Shown here piece after piece: positions 1 through 5,889 of a stretch of DNA of 6,613 bases; the stretch's first letter is position 1; the number at the start of each line of letters is the position of its first letter. A program made the position numbers and the translations under genes. The notes beneath the pieces are model-generated. The model did not search any database, was not told the origin of the DNA, and was given only the letters and a program-made list of their open reading frames with translations. This DNA comes from Actinoplanes liguriensis (lineage in GTDB: Bacteria > Actinomycetota > Actinomycetes > Mycobacteriales > Micromonosporaceae): positions 66,719 through 73,331 of the forward strand of contig KL571264.1 in the NCBI GenBank assembly GCA_000715855.1, in the 5' to 3' direction.

Positions 1-153
1 CCCCCGCTGGTCGGGGCGCTCGACCTGCACTGCCAGCAACTTCTCGACCCGGATCAGTCGCAGTCGCTGGTGGTCTACACGGCGGCGCCGGGCAGCGAGA
101 GCTACCAGAAACTGGAGCTACTCTCGGTCGTCCCGCTCGACATCGTCCACTAG
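1..153 (+). CDS. C-terminal end of an MmyB-like helix-turn-helix transcriptional regulator (5' truncated by window edge)
   Basis: Frame 1 on the plus strand is open from the window edge to a TAG at 151-153, giving 50 residues. The peptide contains VGALDLHCQQLL followed by QSLVVYTAAPGSESYQKLELL. This closely follows the usual end of the MmyB-like ligand-binding domain of actinobacterial XRE-type regulators, where a VGxLxLxxxxL strand is followed by an (Q)xLxVYTAxPGSxSxxxLxLL ending. The DNA-binding N-terminus would lie left of the window. Such proteins usually pair an N-terminal HTH with a C-terminal fatty-acid/small-ligand pocket and often regulate a neighbouring divergent gene. This one is convergent with the cassette, so a role in regulating it is not indicated. 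Its last 36 nt overlap the 3' end of the minus-strand gene at 118-597. The family call is from recalled motif similarity and the frame is clear. Confidence 0.8.
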   Translation, partial: PPLVGALDLHCQQLLDPDQSQSLVVYTAAPGSESYQKLELLSVVPLDIVH

Positions 154-597
154 CTCCAGCTGCAGCGCCACGTCGAACCGGCCGATCACCAGGCGCAGCA
201 CCACCGGGCCGCGGCGCCACCACACCTCCGGCTCCTCGCCCGGCAGCCGGTCCGTCGGCGGGCCGAACACCCGGGTCAGTGCCGCCGTCGCGGTCGCGAA
301 GACGTCCTGCTCCAGCTGCTCGCGGTTCCCCTCGTCGCCCTCCTTCCACGGCGCGAGGATCGGGACCGACAGCGCGCGGGGGCGGCCGTCCTCCAGCGGC
401 AGGAACGCGCCCGGGCCGTCCAGGCCGTCCCCCGGGTCCAGCCGCATCGACCAGTCGAAGCCGTCCGGGATCACCGGCCAGCCCAGCGCCGCCGCCACCT
501 CCGGGCCGGTCGCCTCCCGCAGCATCGGGCCCACCGAGAGCATCTTCTCGGCCAGGCGCACGATCGCCGCGTCGTCCAGGGCACGCGCCACCGTCAT
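118..597 (-). CDS. DUF6301-like small protein, candidate immunity protein to the upstream toxin
   Basis: This 159-residue acidic cytoplasmic-type protein has no signal peptide or membrane segment. It starts ALDDAAIVRLAEK, then AALGWPV (about 36-42), a central QDVFATATAALTRVFGPPT (about 97-115), PGEEPEVWWRRG, and ends in a hydrophobic strand pattern VVLRLVIG...VALQLELV. This order of motifs (DxxI..LA, AxxxGW, DxFAxxxxALTxxxGxPT, G..PEVxW, final strand) is what I recall of DUF6301 proteins of actinomycetes, which are about 140-190 residues long. The ATG at 595-597 is supported by GGAGG ending 3 nt upstream. The gene lies 83 nt downstream of the toxin gene on the same strand, the usual place for a polymorphic-toxin immunity gene. 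The immunity role is inferred from position and size only. Its 3' end overlaps the convergent regulator by 36 nt. Alternatively it is an unrelated housekeeping paralogue. Confidence 0.8.
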   Translation of the reverse strand: MTVARALDDAAIVRLAEKMLSVGPMLREATGPEVAAALGWPVIPDGFDWSMRLDPGDGLDGPGAFLPLEDGRPRALSVPILAPWKEGDEGNREQLEQDVFATATAALTRVFGPPTDRLPGEEPEVWWRRGPVVLRLVIGRFDVALQLELVDDVERDDRE

Positions 598-615
598 CGT
601 CCTCCACTCGCGATC

Positions 616-682
616 GGTCCCGCATCATTCTGCCGTCGCCGGGATCCCCCCGGTCCGGCATCATTCTGCCGACGCCGGGGTC
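616..682. repeat. Two 31-nt direct repeats in the toxin-immunity intergenic gap
   Basis: Copies at 616-646 and 652-682 match at 28 of 31 positions and are offset by exactly 36 nt. The shared core on the plus strand is GCATCATTCTGCCG followed, after one variable base, by CGCCGGG. The right-hand copy overlaps the first two bases of the toxin stop codon complement (681-683). The left-hand copy ends about 20 nt before the start of the downstream gene. The repeats fill most of the 83-nt gap. They could be operator sites for the downstream gene, a dispersed intergenic repeat family of the genome, or a tail duplication of the toxin gene. No hairpin with a T-tract is present, so they do not look like a classical terminator. 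Confidence 0.85.
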
Positions 683-1148
683 AGCCCAGGTTCCGGTGGT
701 CGAACACGTTGGCGTCGGAAGGTCGCCAGGCCGGGTCCAGCGGGGTCCGGAACTGGAACTCGTAGACCTTCGCGGGCGGCACCCCGCCGGCGCCGGGCAG
801 CGCGTGCGGCTGGCTGACCTGGTAGTACTCGACGGGGATAGCGCCGGACCGCAGTCCGCTCAGGAGCGCGGCGTTCGCCGGGCGGTTCACGTACTCGACG
901 AAAGTGCCGTCGCGGCCCATGATGTCGCGCAGGTAAGGCCCGCTCCCCTGCTGGTTGCCGTCGCGCTTGCCGAGATCCGCATTGCCGCCCTTCGCCTCGA
1001 CCACCACCAGCTTGGCCACCGTGCCGTCCGGGTTGCGCACCACACCCCACACGTCGAGCTCCCCCGGCTTCGGCTTCGCGTGCACGTCACCGAACATCTC
1101 GCCCACGTCGACGCCCAGACTCCGGGCGAACTCCCGGCCGCTGATCAT
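681..1148 (-). other. C-terminal toxin module of the large effector (predicted PD-(D/E)xK nuclease fold)
   Basis: This covers roughly residues 1430-1584 of the effector. The segment opens near FGDVHAKPKPGELDVWG, with D1461 in a strand preceding a VVRNPDGTVAKLVVVEAKGG beta-hairpin. E1480 and K1482 fit the ExK part of the nuclease core. After it come LGKR (1488-1491) and NQQGSGPYL, whose glutamines and YL are common in toxin-type REase domains. The tail (EYYQVSQPH..., VYEFQFRTPLDPAW) is strand-like. The upper boundary is approximate. The residue pattern is seen directly; fold assignment is from memory of the Tox-REase group, and the substrate (DNA or RNA) cannot be told. Confidence 0.7.
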
Positions 1149-4100
1149 GCCGGCCCGGTTCGAGGTGAGGGTCCGCGCGTCGTAGGCGCTCGCGTACTCC
1201 CGGCTCGCATGAACCAGATCGGTCACCGACGTGCCCAGCTCCGGATGCTCCCCGGCGAGCCGGCGCAGCGTCTCCTCGGTCCGGGTCAGGTTCTTGCTGT
1301 TCAACTGCTCGGTCGTGACCGGCTCGTAGAGTCTCGCCGCCGGGCCGGTCGCCGCCCGGTGCAGCGCGTCGAGCTGGTTGTTGAGCCGATCCAGCTGCGC
1401 CGCGCGATGCGCCTCGGCCCGCACGACGTCGGCGCCCTGCGTGTGGAACAGGGCGCTCTCCCTGCCGAGCTCGGCGGCCCGGTCCGAACCCGTCGGATGA
1501 TCCAGACGGCCGGGGTCACCCCGCTCGGCCGGGACCTTGATGTCCCTACCCAGGCCGATCCGCTCGTGCGCGAACGTGACCTTCCCCGAATGGGTGTAGC
1601 GCAGCGGCGTCCCGTCCTTCAGTCGGAACGTGTCCTTCGGGTCGCCGACCGCGTGATACCGCTCGCGGACACCGTGATCCTGCTGATGCCGCTCCAGGTG
1701 GATCGGCTCACGCAGCTTCGCCGGCACGTGCCCCTCCCCCGGCCGCAGGTCGTCCGCGGTGAACCGGGTCCGCTCCGGCGCCGCCGGCAGGTCCTCGGCG
1801 GGACGTTTGAACAGGTCACTCAGCCGGCCGGCCGGATCGTCGGCGAAATGGTGCGCGGCCGGGTCGTCGAGCAGGTCGGTGATCGCCTCGCGGCGGCCCG
1901 CGGCGCCCGGCCCGTCACGCAGGTCCAGGTGGTCGATCAGCTCGCCGAGCCGCTCGCCGGCCGCGTGATCCCCGCCCAGCGCACGGTCGTGCAGGTCGAG
2001 CAGCTCGGCGACACGGCCCAGGTCGTCCGGGCTGAGCCTGCGGTCGCCGGTGCCGTCGTGCTCCGGAGTCAGGACGTCCCGCGTACCGGCCGGGCGGCCC
2101 TCCGTGGTGTGCAGGATCTCGGAGATCTCGTGGCTGGTGACCGTCGTGATGTGCTCCCGGGCGGTGCCGGCGTTCACCTCCACCCTCCAGCGGCCGCCGT
2201 CGCCCCGGAAATGCCGGGACTCGCCCACCCCGGTCCGGTCCATGTGCCGGGCGTCGAACTCGACCCGGACGTCACGCTCGCCGCCGATCCGCAGCACGTC
2301 CTGGTCGCCGCGGACGAAGTCGACGTTCTTGAACAGGCGGCCGAGGACCTCCGGCACCGCCTCGTTCACCTCGTGCCGGACCAGGCCCGGATCGGCTTCG
2401 CGGCCGAAACCGTGGTACTCGCCGCCGATCACCTGGCGGGAGTTGATCGGCGCGTCGGTGCGCAGCTTGGCGATCTCCATCAGGCGCTGCCGCAGCCCCG
2501 GTGGCCGGGAGCGGCTCAGCTCGTCCAGCTTGCGGGAGATCTCCTCGGGCGACGACGGGTGCCGGGAAGCCTCGCCGTTCTCCGAACGGACCTCGCTGAA
2601 GTGGTCGCGGACCATCTCCTTGAAGCGGCGGCCGGTGGCGTCGAGGTGCTCGGCGGGGCGGTCCAGCGCCCGCTGCACGATCTCCGGGGTGAGGCCGTCC
2701 TCGCCGCCGAACCTGCGCGAGACGGCCCGTTCCATGGCCGCCTGGTCCGCGGCCCGGTTCTCGGACCAGCGCTGAACCCGCTGGGCGTAGTCACGCCACC
2801 GCTTCTGGGTCTCCGGGCTCGTTTCCCGTTCCCGACCCCCCACTTCCCGCGAGCCGTCACCGCGCTCACCGCCCCCGTCGCGGACACCGCGCTCACCGCC
2901 CCCGTCGCGGCCACCGCGCCCGTCGCTCCCGTCGCGGCCTTCATGCCCGCCGCCCCCGTCGCGGCCTTCGCGGCCTTCACGGCCGTCACTACCGCCGCCA
3001 CCGCCGCGGCCTTCGCGCCCGTCGCGGCCTTCGTGCCCATCGCGGCCGCCGCCATCGTCGCGCCCATCGCGGCCGCCGCCCTGATGCTCGTCCCTGCCCC
3101 GATCGCGGCCAGGCTCATCCCCGCGCGAATCCCCACTACGCGAGTCCGGCCGGGAATCACCACCGCGCTGATCCGGGCGAGAGTCGCCGCCTCTGGGATC
3201 GCGGGCAGACTGATCCGAAGCGGACTCGGGGCCACGCCGCGGGCCATCGGTCCTGGGTTCTCCACCGCGGGCTTCGCCCGGCGGAGCATCAGCAGTGCGA
3301 GGGCCGGCCGCGTCGATCCGTCCCGGTTCGCTCCCCCGAGAAAAACCCGCTTCCCGTACGTCGGGCCGCGGCCCACCCGCACCGGCCCGCCCGCTCTCAA
3401 CCCCTCCGGTCCGGGCGCCAACCGGTTCGGGCGCGCCCGGCTGAGCGGGAGCGAACGGCTCAGCCCGTTCCGGAACACGCGGGCCACCCGCCTCGCCATG
3501 CTGCCCGTTCGCCGACGTGGACACCTGATCATGCGAAGAGTTAACGGCGGTTCTGTTCTCGAACCTCGATTCACTTCCGCCAAGCCCTTCCGACGCCGTC
3601 CCACCAGCGCCGTCCCGCCCGCCAGCACCGCCCTGCCCAGCACCGCCCTGCTCGGCGCCGCTCTCAACGGCACCGTTCTGCTCGGCGCTGCGGCCGGGGG
3701 CAGTGTCGGGTGTGGCCGCCCCTTCGTTTCCACCCCGCCCAGCACCGCTCGTCGCGCCATCGGAGGCAGCCCCGTCAGAGCCGGACGGCGTGCTCTCCTG
3801 GCCCGGCCGATCAGAACCGATGGTGGTCTGCTCCGGAGTGACTCGGTCGGAGCCGGCCGCCTCACGGTTCCCGTCGCCGGGGGCGCCCTCTCCACGCGCG
3901 TCACCGCCAGCGGCATCCGACTCCGCAGGACGATCCGAAGTCCGTGCATTCCCTGCGTTCTCCGACGCGGGCTCGGCGACCCGCTGCTGCCCGCCACGAT
4001 CCGCTCCGCCGCCACGATCTGCCCCGCCGCCCTGCTCGGACGACCCACTCGACCGCTCCGGAGCCCCGCCCGGCGACCCGCCCGCCTTGTCCGAAGAGCC

Positions 4101-5435
4101 ACTCGCCTGTTCGGAAGAGCCGCTCGACCGCTCCGACGACCCACCTGACTGCTCCGGTGAACCACCTGACTGCTCCGGTGAACCACCGGAACGTTCCGAT
4201 GAGCCGCCTGACCGCTCAGGAGAGCCAGCGGACGGCTCGGGGCGGCTCTGCGGGGACGACTCGCCGAGCGGCTGGGTCGACGGGGTGCCGGATGCCTGCT
4301 CGGCGGGGGCGGTTTCCGCGGACGGGGCCGCTTCGGGCGTACCCGAATCGGAAGTTGATGTGGATTCTGATTCCGAACCGAGCTTCACATCGCCGAGCGC
4401 GTTCTGTTCGCCCAGCTTGAGGCGCAGGTCCGCGCCCGCGTCCCGCATTCCCTCGCGCATGCCCTTCGCGCCGAGCACCCCGCCGAACAGCCCGGCCGTC
4501 GCCACCCCGTCGAGCGGGTTGAAGTTCTCCCGGTCCACGTACAACCCGTGGTCCTTGGCCCAGTCCGTCAGGTTCATCGCGTCGAACAGATCGTCGCGGT
4601 ACAACCGCAGATAATTGTCCCCGAGCTGGCCCAGCGCCATCGCCGCGCCCTCGGTCAGCGGGTTGTGGCCGCCCATCGCGATCGGCCCGCCGAGGAACCC
4701 CGCGAAGAACCCGTCAACCACCTCACCGGCGAACTCGATCGGATCGAACTCGGCCAGCGGATCGTGCCCCTCGGCGGCCTGAATCGCCATGATCCCGGCC
4801 TTGGACCCGGCCGTGAACGCGGCGAACTGCAGGCCCCGCTTGAGCCCGGCCTTCAGCGCCGCCTTCACCGCGCCCTTGAAGCCCTGGCCGACCAGCTTCT
4901 CGACCAGCTCCTTCAGCGCGGTCTTGAGCGCCTGCCGGCAGGTGGCGATCGCCAGGCCCTCGCCGATCGAGGACAGCCCGAACGTCTCGATGATCGTCAG
5001 GACGACCTGGACGGTGGCCACCGCGAGCATGACCAGGTTGATGACGTCCATCATCTTGGCCGCTTCGACGCTGAGCGCGGCGCCGTGAACAATCGTTCGC
5101 ATCTGGTTGAACGCCGCGGCGTCCGCGGTCACCTGCTCGAGGTACTTCTCCAGGTGCTCCTGGGTCTTCTGCGCCGCGCCGTCGCCCTGCCAGACGTGGT
5201 ACAGCTCGTTGAGCTGCGTCCGGACCGCGATCGCGTGCTCGGAGTGCAGTTGCGCGGCCTGGCTGTAGTAGTCGGCCAGGTCGAAGAGCTCCTGCTCACG
5301 GCCCTCGGGGATGTCGACGAGCATCTCCAGGACCGGGCCGACGATCGGCACCCACTGCTCGCATTCGCGGAAGAACTCGAGCAGCTCGTCGAGGATGGTG
5401 TCGAAGACGGAGCCGAACGCGTTGCTGCCGGGCAT
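681..5435 (-). CDS. Large type VII-secreted polymorphic toxin: WXG100/CpnT-like N-terminus, disordered linker, HExxE region, C-terminal PD-(D/E)xK-type nuclease module
   Basis: This 1584-residue protein has a modular toxin layout. Residues 1-125 are helical with W82-Q-G84 and resemble the WXG100-like N-terminal domain of CpnT-type effectors. Residues 131-150 are a hydrophobic stretch bounded by D130 and E150, and 241-255 (FFAGFLGG) is another, so membrane insertion is possible. Residues about 353-870 are low-complexity Ser/Gly/Glu/Arg/Asp, probably disordered. A middle region carries H1102-E-I-S-E1106 and may be zincin-like. Residues about 1430-1584 hold ELDVW (D1461), VVVEAKGG (E1480, K1482) and QQGSGPYL (Q1495/Q1496), the D...ExK...Q pattern of restriction-endonuclease-fold toxins, which would cut nucleic acid in a target cell. 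Only two cysteines were noticed (C25, C166). The ATG has no clear Shine-Dalgarno and overlaps the stop of a mini-ORF, suggesting translational coupling to the WXG100 gene. There is no Sec signal. Architecture is confident; nuclease activity is inferred. Confidence 0.92.
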   Translation of the reverse strand: MPGSNAFGSVFDTILDELLEFFRECEQWVPIVGPVLEMLVDIPEGREQELFDLADYYSQAAQLHSEHAIAVRTQLNELYHVWQGDGAAQKTQEHLEKYLEQVTADAAAFNQMRTIVHGAALSVEAAKMMDVINLVMLAVATVQVVLTIIETFGLSSIGEGLAIATCRQALKTALKELVEKLVGQGFKGAVKAALKAGLKRGLQFAAFTAGSKAGIMAIQAAEGHDPLAEFDPIEFAGEVVDGFFAGFLGGPIAMGGHNPLTEGAAMALGQLGDNYLRLYRDDLFDAMNLTDWAKDHGLYVDRENFNPLDGVATAGLFGGVLGAKGMREGMRDAGADLRLKLGEQNALGDVKLGSESESTSTSDSGTPEAAPSAETAPAEQASGTPSTQPLGESSPQSRPEPSAGSPERSGGSSERSGGSPEQSGGSPEQSGGSSERSSGSSEQASGSSDKAGGSPGGAPERSSGSSEQGGGADRGGGADRGGQQRVAEPASENAGNARTSDRPAESDAAGGDARGEGAPGDGNREAAGSDRVTPEQTTIGSDRPGQESTPSGSDGAASDGATSGAGRGGNEGAATPDTAPGRSAEQNGAVESGAEQGGAGQGGAGGRDGAGGTASEGLGGSESRFENRTAVNSSHDQVSTSANGQHGEAGGPRVPERAEPFAPAQPGAPEPVGARTGGVESGRAGAGGPRPDVREAGFSRGSEPGRIDAAGPRTADAPPGEARGGEPRTDGPRRGPESASDQSARDPRGGDSRPDQRGGDSRPDSRSGDSRGDEPGRDRGRDEHQGGGRDGRDDGGGRDGHEGRDGREGRGGGGGSDGREGREGRDGGGGHEGRDGSDGRGGRDGGGERGVRDGGGERGDGSREVGGRERETSPETQKRWRDYAQRVQRWSENRAADQAAMERAVSRRFGGEDGLTPEIVQRALDRPAEHLDATGRRFKEMVRDHFSEVRSENGEASRHPSSPEEISRKLDELSRSRPPGLRQRLMEIAKLRTDAPINSRQVIGGEYHGFGREADPGLVRHEVNEAVPEVLGRLFKNVDFVRGDQDVLRIGGERDVRVEFDARHMDRTGVGESRHFRGDGGRWRVEVNAGTAREHITTVTSHEISEILHTTEGRPAGTRDVLTPEHDGTGDRRLSPDDLGRVAELLDLHDRALGGDHAAGERLGELIDHLDLRDGPGAAGRREAITDLLDDPAAHHFADDPAGRLSDLFKRPAEDLPAAPERTRFTADDLRPGEGHVPAKLREPIHLERHQQDHGVRERYHAVGDPKDTFRLKDGTPLRYTHSGKVTFAHERIGLGRDIKVPAERGDPGRLDHPTGSDRAAELGRESALFHTQGADVVRAEAHRAAQLDRLNNQLDALHRAATGPAARLYEPVTTEQLNSKNLTRTEETLRRLAGEHPELGTSVTDLVHASREYASAYDARTLTSNRAGMISGREFARSLGVDVGEMFGDVHAKPKPGELDVWGVVRNPDGTVAKLVVVEAKGGNADLGKRDGNQQGSGPYLRDIMGRDGTFVEYVNRPANAALLSGLRSGAIPVEYYQVSQPHALPGAGGVPPAKVYEFQFRTPLDPAWRPSDANVFDHRNLG
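2858..2911. repeat. 27-nt tandem duplication coding for RDGGGERGx
   Basis: Two adjacent 27-nt units (2858-2884 and 2885-2911) differ only at their last base. On the coding (minus) strand they give a nine-residue unit RDGGGERG plus V or D. They sit in the Arg/Gly/Asp-rich tract (about 2826-3200), where shorter imperfect relatives (GGRDG, EGRDG) continue. They look like slippage or unequal-recombination products within the linker, and length variation between strains is expected. Confidence 0.85.
4077..4223. repeat. 21-nt tandem repeats (seven units) coding for Ser/Gly/Glu heptads
   Basis: On the minus strand seven consecutive 21-nt units encode SPERSGG, SSERSGG, SPEQSGG, SPEQSGG, SSERSSG, SSEQASG and SSDKAGG. 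Units at 4141-4161 and 4162-4182 are identical at the nucleotide level, while the outer ones have diverged, as expected for an old array with recent duplication in its centre. The array lies near the start of the effector's linker. Confidence 0.9.
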
Positions 5436-5458
5436 CAGGCTCGGGTGGGCCGGCGCAT
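5435..5458 (-). promoter_or_regulatory. Seven-codon mini-ORF bridging the WXG100-like gene and the toxin gene
   Basis: On the minus strand the WXG100-like gene stops with TGA at 5463-5461. Two bases later an ATG (5458-5456) opens a frame reading MRRPTRA and closes with TGA at 5437-5435. The last base of that stop is the first base of the toxin ATG (TGATG). No convincing Shine-Dalgarno precedes the toxin start, so stop-restart through this mini-ORF or direct re-initiation is a plausible way for ribosomes to reach it. The geometry is seen directly; function is inferred and could be chance in a 25-nt spacer. Confidence 0.45.
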
Positions 5459-5460
5459 CG

Positions 5461-5808
5461 TCACACCGCGCCCGCGATGGCGCCGCCGCCGGTCTGGTCG
5501 GTGGCGTCGTAGGTGGCCATCGCCGTCGTCACCTTGCCACCGAGCTCGTTCAGCAGGCCGCCGGCGGTCCGCAGACGCTCCTGCAGCGCGTGCGCGAGGG
5601 TCCCCTCCTCGCCCATCGGCTTGTGGTACTGCTGCTCGAACGCGGTGCCGGCCTCGTCGTGACCCCACGGCTGACCGCCGTCCAGGTCCTGGATCTGCAG
5701 GAGCAGGTCCGCCGCTTTCCGCTGGAACTCCTCGGCCTCGGCCTTCAACCGATCACCGACGCGCGCGACGGGCTCCGGGCCGTCCGGCAGGTTCAGGTAC
5801 GTGCTCAT
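5461..5808 (-). CDS. WXG100/EspC-like type VII secretion small protein
   Basis: The 115-residue product is mostly helical: helix one spans about 12-42 (PVARVGDRLKAEAEEFQRKAADLLLQI), a turn contains PWGHDEAGTAF with W48-G49, and helix two spans about 68-98. Near the end is Y100-D-A-T-D104, matching the YxxxD/E export signal of type VII substrates, followed by a flexible Gly/Ala tail. Length and helical-hairpin layout fit WXG100 and ESX-1 EspC-like proteins, and the PWG-DExG-xxF pattern is typical of the actinobacterial group. The protein is probably secreted through an ESX-type machine, perhaps paired with the WXG100-like N-terminus of the effector encoded 25 nt downstream. The ATG at 5806-5808 is set by AGGAGG with 7-nt spacing, far stronger than the toxin gene's start, so this gene is likely made in excess over the effector. 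Confidence 0.9.
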   Translation of the reverse strand: MSTYLNLPDGPEPVARVGDRLKAEAEEFQRKAADLLLQIQDLDGGQPWGHDEAGTAFEQQYHKPMGEEGTLAHALQERLRTAGGLLNELGGKVTTAMATYDATDQTGGGAIAGAV

Positions 5809-5815
5809 CGACGAC

Positions 5816-5825
5816 CCTCCTCCCC
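5816..5825 (-). promoter_or_regulatory. Strong ribosome binding site of the WXG100-like gene
   Basis: The minus strand reads GGGGAGGAGG followed by seven bases and ATG. This is a near-ideal Shine-Dalgarno and fixes the start at 5808. It contrasts with the toxin gene, which lacks one. Confidence 0.85.
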
Positions 5826-5854
5826 TGCTGACGCCGAACCCTCATCCTCACCAA

Positions 5855-5860
5855 AGGAGG
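5855..5860 (-). promoter_or_regulatory. Anti-Shine-Dalgarno-like CCTCCT in the 5' leader of the WXG100-like gene
   Basis: The minus strand of the leader carries CCTCCTTT, exactly complementary to the AGGAGG ribosome binding site located 33 nt downstream (5816-5821). If both are in one transcript they could pair and hide the ribosome binding site. Six strong base pairs closing a loop of about 33 nt are possible. Whether the transcript starts upstream of this site is not known, so the role is speculative. Confidence 0.3.
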
Positions 5861-5871
5861 AACATTCGCAC

Positions 5872-5889
5872 CCATGACAGATGTCATGG
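5872..5889. promoter_or_regulatory. Perfect 18-bp palindrome, possible operator for the WXG100-toxin operon
   Basis: The sequence CCATGACA-GA-TGTCATGG has perfect 8-bp arms and a 2-bp centre. It overlaps the stop codon of the SseB-like gene (5884-5886) and lies 64 nt upstream of the WXG100-like start. A 2-nt loop is too tight for a stable RNA hairpin and there is no T-run, so a dimeric regulator's binding site is more likely than a terminator. The ATGACA half-site also resembles a -35 element in either direction, but no clear -10 was found. It is lower in GC than its surroundings. Confidence 0.5.

Larger units (their letters stand above)
2826..4382 (-). other. Disordered low-complexity linker inside the toxin gene
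   Basis: Residues about 353-870 of the effector are almost free of hydrophobic clusters. The segment begins with a Ser/Glu/Thr patch (SESESTSTSDSG), continues as Ser/Gly/Glu/Arg heptads, then Gly/Ala/Asp/Ser-rich sequence, and ends in an Arg/Gly/Asp tract (RDGGGERG-type) near residues 746-870. The segment separates the secretion-related N-terminus from the C-terminal enzymatic part, a common arrangement in long actinobacterial effectors. The opening patch and the stretch near 3529-3590 use noticeably more A/T-ending codons than the rest of the gene. The same DNA yields long spurious frames on the other strand because of its composition. Confidence 0.85.

Noticed and set aside
641..656. GC-rich palindrome GGGATCCC and neighbouring C-run as a terminator after the toxin gene
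   Set aside because: The stem is only 4 bp per arm with no loop and no T-tract on either strand, so it does not support intrinsic termination.
279..4148. Very long plus-strand open frame (1289 codons) antisense to the toxin gene
   Set aside because: Its product is Pro/Arg/Ala-rich with no domain-like pattern, it runs through two unrelated minus-strand genes and the intergenic repeats, and it follows from high GC and biased third positions of the real gene.
2516..4186. 556-codon minus-strand frame inside the toxin gene
   Set aside because: It is the same strand in another frame, Arg/Ala/Pro low complexity, wholly inside the effector linker, with no sign of its own start.
5000..5045. Hydrophobic stretch at effector residues 131-150 as a Sec signal peptide
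   Set aside because: It lies far from the N-terminus behind a WXG100-like helical domain, with no basic n-region or cleavage site. Type VII export does not need one; a membrane-active helix is the better reading.
4548..5831. 427-codon plus-strand frame antisense to the effector N-terminus and the WXG100-like gene
   Set aside because: The opposite strand encodes recognisable WXG100-type proteins with good start signals. This frame is only a compositional shadow and crosses the real ribosome binding site.
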